NCBI GenBank assembly: GCA_902491055.1
Contig: CABUGI010000020.1
Coordinates: 1-24,389, forward strand
Length of the DNA stretch: 24,389 bases
Direction of reading: 5' to 3'
Source: an uncultured Collinsella sp.
Lineage (GTDB): Bacteria > Actinomycetota > Coriobacteriia > Coriobacteriales > Coriobacteriaceae
The position numbers and the translations under genes were made by a program. Shown one piece after another: positions 22,025 through 24,389 of the stretch (its first letter is position 1; the number at the start of each line of letters is the position of its first letter). The notes below the pieces were generated by a model. That model ran no database searches. It was not told the origin of the DNA and saw nothing but the letters and a program-made list of their open reading frames with translations.

Positions 22025-23641
22025 TTAGTCATCCGACCCTTCGTCCGTGATTCCCAGATCATCAAGCGCATCCTTTGCCGCCAACTCCATGGCCGGACCG
22101 ATCAAGTCGATAAGATCGGTCGCGATAACGCTCTTCTCGCCAAACTCCGTCGCCGCGGCAAAACCGGCATAGCTATGAAGTGCGACGGCATACGAGTACA
22201 GCAGCTCCCAGCGGTCCATCTCGTCGCGCATGGTGGCCAGTGTGCCGGCCAGAATGCCCGCAAGAACGTCACCCGAGCCAGCGGTCGCCAACGACGCCGG
22301 GCCCGAGAGCGGCAGCAGCACGCGCTCAACACCGCAAATGGCCGTCGTCGGGCCCTTAGCGATAACAACGAGGTTATCGGAACCGGCGGCCCAGACAACC
22401 TTTTGCGCAGCAGCGATCGCGGTGCCAAGGTCGTTGACCTCATCGCCGGCAACGAGACGCGAAAGCTCGCGATAATGCGGCGTCATGACGAGCGGCTGCT
22501 CGCGACGATACATCTCGGGATTGCTATCGATGCCATCGATTGCAATCTTGGCAAGGCAGTTGAGAGCATCGGCATCCAAGATAAGCGGCACGTCGAGCTC
22601 GAGCAGGCCCGAAACCACCTGCATGGCACCGGCAGACGTCGTCATGCCGGGACCACACAGCACACAGCTGTATTTCTTGGCAATCTCACATACCGTCATG
22701 CGCGCAGCGGCACCAAAAGAACCACGGGAATCAGATGGAATAGCAAAGACCGGAATCGAGGGCAGCGCCATGCGGATAAGGTTGGCACATGCATCCGGCG
22801 TCGCGACCGCCACATAGCCGGCGCCTGCGCGGGCTGCAGACTTGGCAGCCATAATGGCAGCACCAGGATACTGCGCCGATCCGGCAACAATGAGCACCGA
22901 ACCGCGCGAATACTTATCGATATTCGTGGGCAGCGGAGCAAAATAGTCCACAAGATCGCCGGGTTCCACGATCTCAGCAGCATGGTCGACATCGTCAATG
23001 ATCTCATCAAGGCGGTCGTACAGACCACCGCAGACCAGATCGCCTGCATATTCGGGACCGTCAGCGCTGTATAGGCCAATCTTAGGAGCAATCATCGTCA
23101 CCGTACGCTCGGCACGAATGCAGTCATTATCAACCACACCCGTCTCGGCATTCAAGCCCGAGGGAACATCGATGGAAACAACGCAATCGGCATTTTCATT
23201 GACCGTGGGAATCCAAATTGAAAACGGTGCACGAAGATCACCGTGAAAACCAGTACCAAAAATGGCATCGACTACAACATCGGCCTTATCGATCAGCACT
23301 TCCAGCTCATCGCGAGAGGGGCCGACACACACATGCACGTCACGACCAGCAGTGCGACGGGCGACATGACGAGCGAGAGCGGCAGGGATCTCATCCGGCT
23401 CAACCGGAGAGACGATATCCACATCAACGCCCTTATGAGTCAGAATATCAGCGGCAACCCAGCCATCTCCACCATTGTTGCCAAAACCGACCAATACAAG
23501 AACGCGATCGGGGTTGAGCTTTAAAATCTCATTAGCGGCAAATTCGCCCGCCAACTCCATGAGTTCGGCCTTCGAGGTGCCCTCACGCTCGATAATATCT
23601 TCGAGGCGAACGACTTCCTCGGTACTCAAAACCGGTTTCAT
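22025..23641 (-). CDS. nnr: Bifunctional NAD(P)HX epimerase / ADP-dependent dehydratase
   Basis: Repairs hydrated NADH and NADPH. The 538-residue protein combines both enzymes in the common bacterial order: the YjeF_N epimerase domain (about 1-215, with VGFGNNGGDGW at 51-61, DAIFGTG and SIDVPSGLN) and the ribokinase-like dehydratase (about 235-520, with GSAQYPGAA, CGPGM, DADALN, KGPTTAI and TAGSGDVLAGILAG). Its ATG follows the TAG of acpS with no gap (TAGATG), which points to coupled translation. Pairing with acpS and alr is common in bacteria. Confidence 0.96.
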   Translation of the reverse strand: MKPVLSTEEVVRLEDIIEREGTSKAELMELAGEFAANEILKLNPDRVLVLVGFGNNGGDGWVAADILTHKGVDVDIVSPVEPDEIPAALARHVARRTAGRDVHVCVGPSRDELEVLIDKADVVVDAIFGTGFHGDLRAPFSIWIPTVNENADCVVSIDVPSGLNAETGVVDNDCIRAERTVTMIAPKIGLYSADGPEYAGDLVCGGLYDRLDEIIDDVDHAAEIVEPGDLVDYFAPLPTNIDKYSRGSVLIVAGSAQYPGAAIMAAKSAARAGAGYVAVATPDACANLIRMALPSIPVFAIPSDSRGSFGAAARMTVCEIAKKYSCVLCGPGMTTSAGAMQVVSGLLELDVPLILDADALNCLAKIAIDGIDSNPEMYRREQPLVMTPHYRELSRLVAGDEVNDLGTAIAAAQKVVWAAGSDNLVVIAKGPTTAICGVERVLLPLSGPASLATAGSGDVLAGILAGTLATMRDEMDRWELLYSYAVALHSYAGFAAATEFGEKSVIATDLIDLIGPAMELAAKDALDDLGITDEGSDD

Positions 23642-24181
23642 CTATGCTCCTAGCGCATCTTGCGGATCATCATCCAGATGTTCCGACAAAGCAGATTGTT
23701 GCAGCTGTTCGAGCTCGTCTAAGACAGAACGAGCCTCTTTAAATGTCTGAGCAACGCGCTCCTTCGTGCTCACCTTTTCTTCCTTGGGTTTAGGTCGAGC
23801 ATCCTCGGTGATCGCAATGGCATTAGCGACAGCCAAGTCACCCGTCAGAGTAATAGAAAGAGCAACCTCGACAACGCCCAATTCCTGGGCGATTTCGAGA
23901 GCACGGCCCGAAAGCAGCGCTTTTGGCTTGCCGAGCTTATCGCGAGTTACGGAAACGTCTTTACGGCCAACGCCTTGGCTAAAACCCGTTCCAAGCGCTT
24001 TAAGCACCGCTTCGCGAGAAGCGAAACGACTGGCATAATGCGCGGCAGGACGAGACGATGCGTCGCAATACGCGCGCTCTTCATCAGTAAACACGCGACG
24101 GGCAAACGCGGGTGTCTTCTCAAGGATTGATTTCATTCGGGAAATCTCGACGATATCAACGCCGATTCCGGCTTCGGCCAT
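23642..24181 (-). CDS. acpS: Holo-[acyl-carrier-protein] synthase with C-terminal extension
   Basis: Transfers 4'-phosphopantetheine from CoA to acyl carrier protein. Residues 5-126 are AcpS: GVDIVEI (7-13, metal Asp9), FTDEERAYC, and FASREAVLKALGTG (53-66, Glu57). The Ser/Thr-His pair usual near residue 113 reads Thr-Leu here. Residues from about 127 to 179 form a charged helical tail (KERVAQTFKEARSVLDELEQ, then an acidic end) that normal 120-125-residue AcpS lacks. I chose ATG 24181 because GGAGGTGA lies 5 nt upstream; an in-frame ATG four codons earlier overlaps that site. It is the first gene of the operon. Confidence 0.94.
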   Translation of the reverse strand: MAEAGIGVDIVEISRMKSILEKTPAFARRVFTDEERAYCDASSRPAAHYASRFASREAVLKALGTGFSQGVGRKDVSVTRDKLGKPKALLSGRALEIAQELGVVEVALSITLTGDLAVANAIAITEDARPKPKEEKVSTKERVAQTFKEARSVLDELEQLQQSALSEHLDDDPQDALGA

Positions 24182-24210
24182 AATCACCTCCATGCTGCAC
24201 AGACTATGAC

Positions 24211-24240
24211 ATTGTAGCCCGTTCGCAGAAGATGCGACAA
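24211..24240 (-). promoter_or_regulatory. Promoter of the acpS operon
   Basis: On the minus strand TTGTCG (24240-24235) and TACAAT (24216-24211) are separated by 18 bp. The predicted start is near 24204, about 23 nt before the acpS ATG. Confidence 0.65.
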
Positions 24241-24288
24241 ACGAGGGACAAAAACACAGCGACAGTGGAGTGATGGCCCTATATACGC

Positions 24289-24320
24289 AAAAAAGGGGGA
24301 GGCCGCGAGGCCTCCCCCTT
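24289..24320 (-). terminator. Terminator of a minus-strand transcript from beyond the window
   Basis: AAGGGGGAGGCC (24293-24304) pairs perfectly with GGCCTCCCCCTT (24309-24320) around a 4-nt loop. Six T follow on the minus strand. Confidence 0.85.
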
Positions 24321-24389
24321 CTCCATTCTCGCTGACGGCTCGGTGCCGTCCACCGGTCAGCGGCGCCCTGGCCTCCCACGGGCTGACCC
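24321..24389 (-). other. Window edge: structured 3' end of an unidentified upstream transcript
   Basis: GCTGAC (24331-24336) can pair with GTCAGC (24356-24361) around a second possible hairpin (GACGGC/GCCGTC). It lies directly before the terminator on the minus strand. It may be the end of a structured RNA or of a coding gene; too little is visible to say. Confidence 0.3.

Overview
The window looks like chromosomal DNA from a high-GC actinobacterium of the class Coriobacteriia, most likely Collinsella or a close relative. The reasons are GC-rich coding with strong third-position bias, a TsaB-RimI-TsaD triple fusion, a Tat-type sugar-binding lipoprotein, PTS and ABC sugar uptake side by side, and intergenic spaces full of long hairpins. 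The genus is inferred from gene content and style; no marker gene proves it.

Layout. (1) 1-881: 3' end of glycogen phosphorylase, a terminator, then three 57-bp inverted-repeat units with an 80-bp period. (2) 1338-9404: a carbohydrate locus. A minus-strand ABC operon (binding protein, two permeases, ATPase) lies downstream of a TreR-like GntR regulator. A divergent plus-strand gene encodes an alpha-glucoside-type PTS permease (IIC-IIB) fused to a HAD phosphatase. TTGTTTAAACAA-like sites before all three units suggest one regulon. (3) 9530-11698: polyprenyl diphosphate synthase, a two-repeat peptidoglycan-binding-fold protein and tRNA-Gln(UUG). (4) 11699-12308: 610 bp without a gene, packed with repeats: a duplicated tRNA 3' end, a 60-bp near-palindrome, a truncated copy of a dispersed element and a long hairpin. 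(5) 12309-16565, minus strand: an orphan JetD-like Toprim protein with a long disordered middle, and a CstA-family transporter with a structured leader ending in an intrinsic terminator. (6) 16934-17345: two full copies, in opposite orientation, of a hairpin element with a conserved core but unrelated, self-complementary arms. (7) 17358-24181: a compact minus-strand operon acpS-nnr-alr-udg-tsaE-tsaB/rimI/tsaD with overlaps or gaps of at most 12 nt.

How the genes fit together. The sugar locus suggests uptake of maltose-like or other alpha-glucosides by two routes under one regulator. The fused phosphatase could turn the PTS product back into free sugar, which cytoplasmic phosphorylases could use. 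The last operon combines cell-wall precursor supply (D-alanine), cofactor repair, carrier-protein activation, uracil repair and most of the tRNA t6A machinery.

The strongest candidates for something undescribed are the PTS IIC-IIB-HAD fusion and its shared operators, the variable-arm hairpin element, the cstA leader, and the orphan JetD-like protein.
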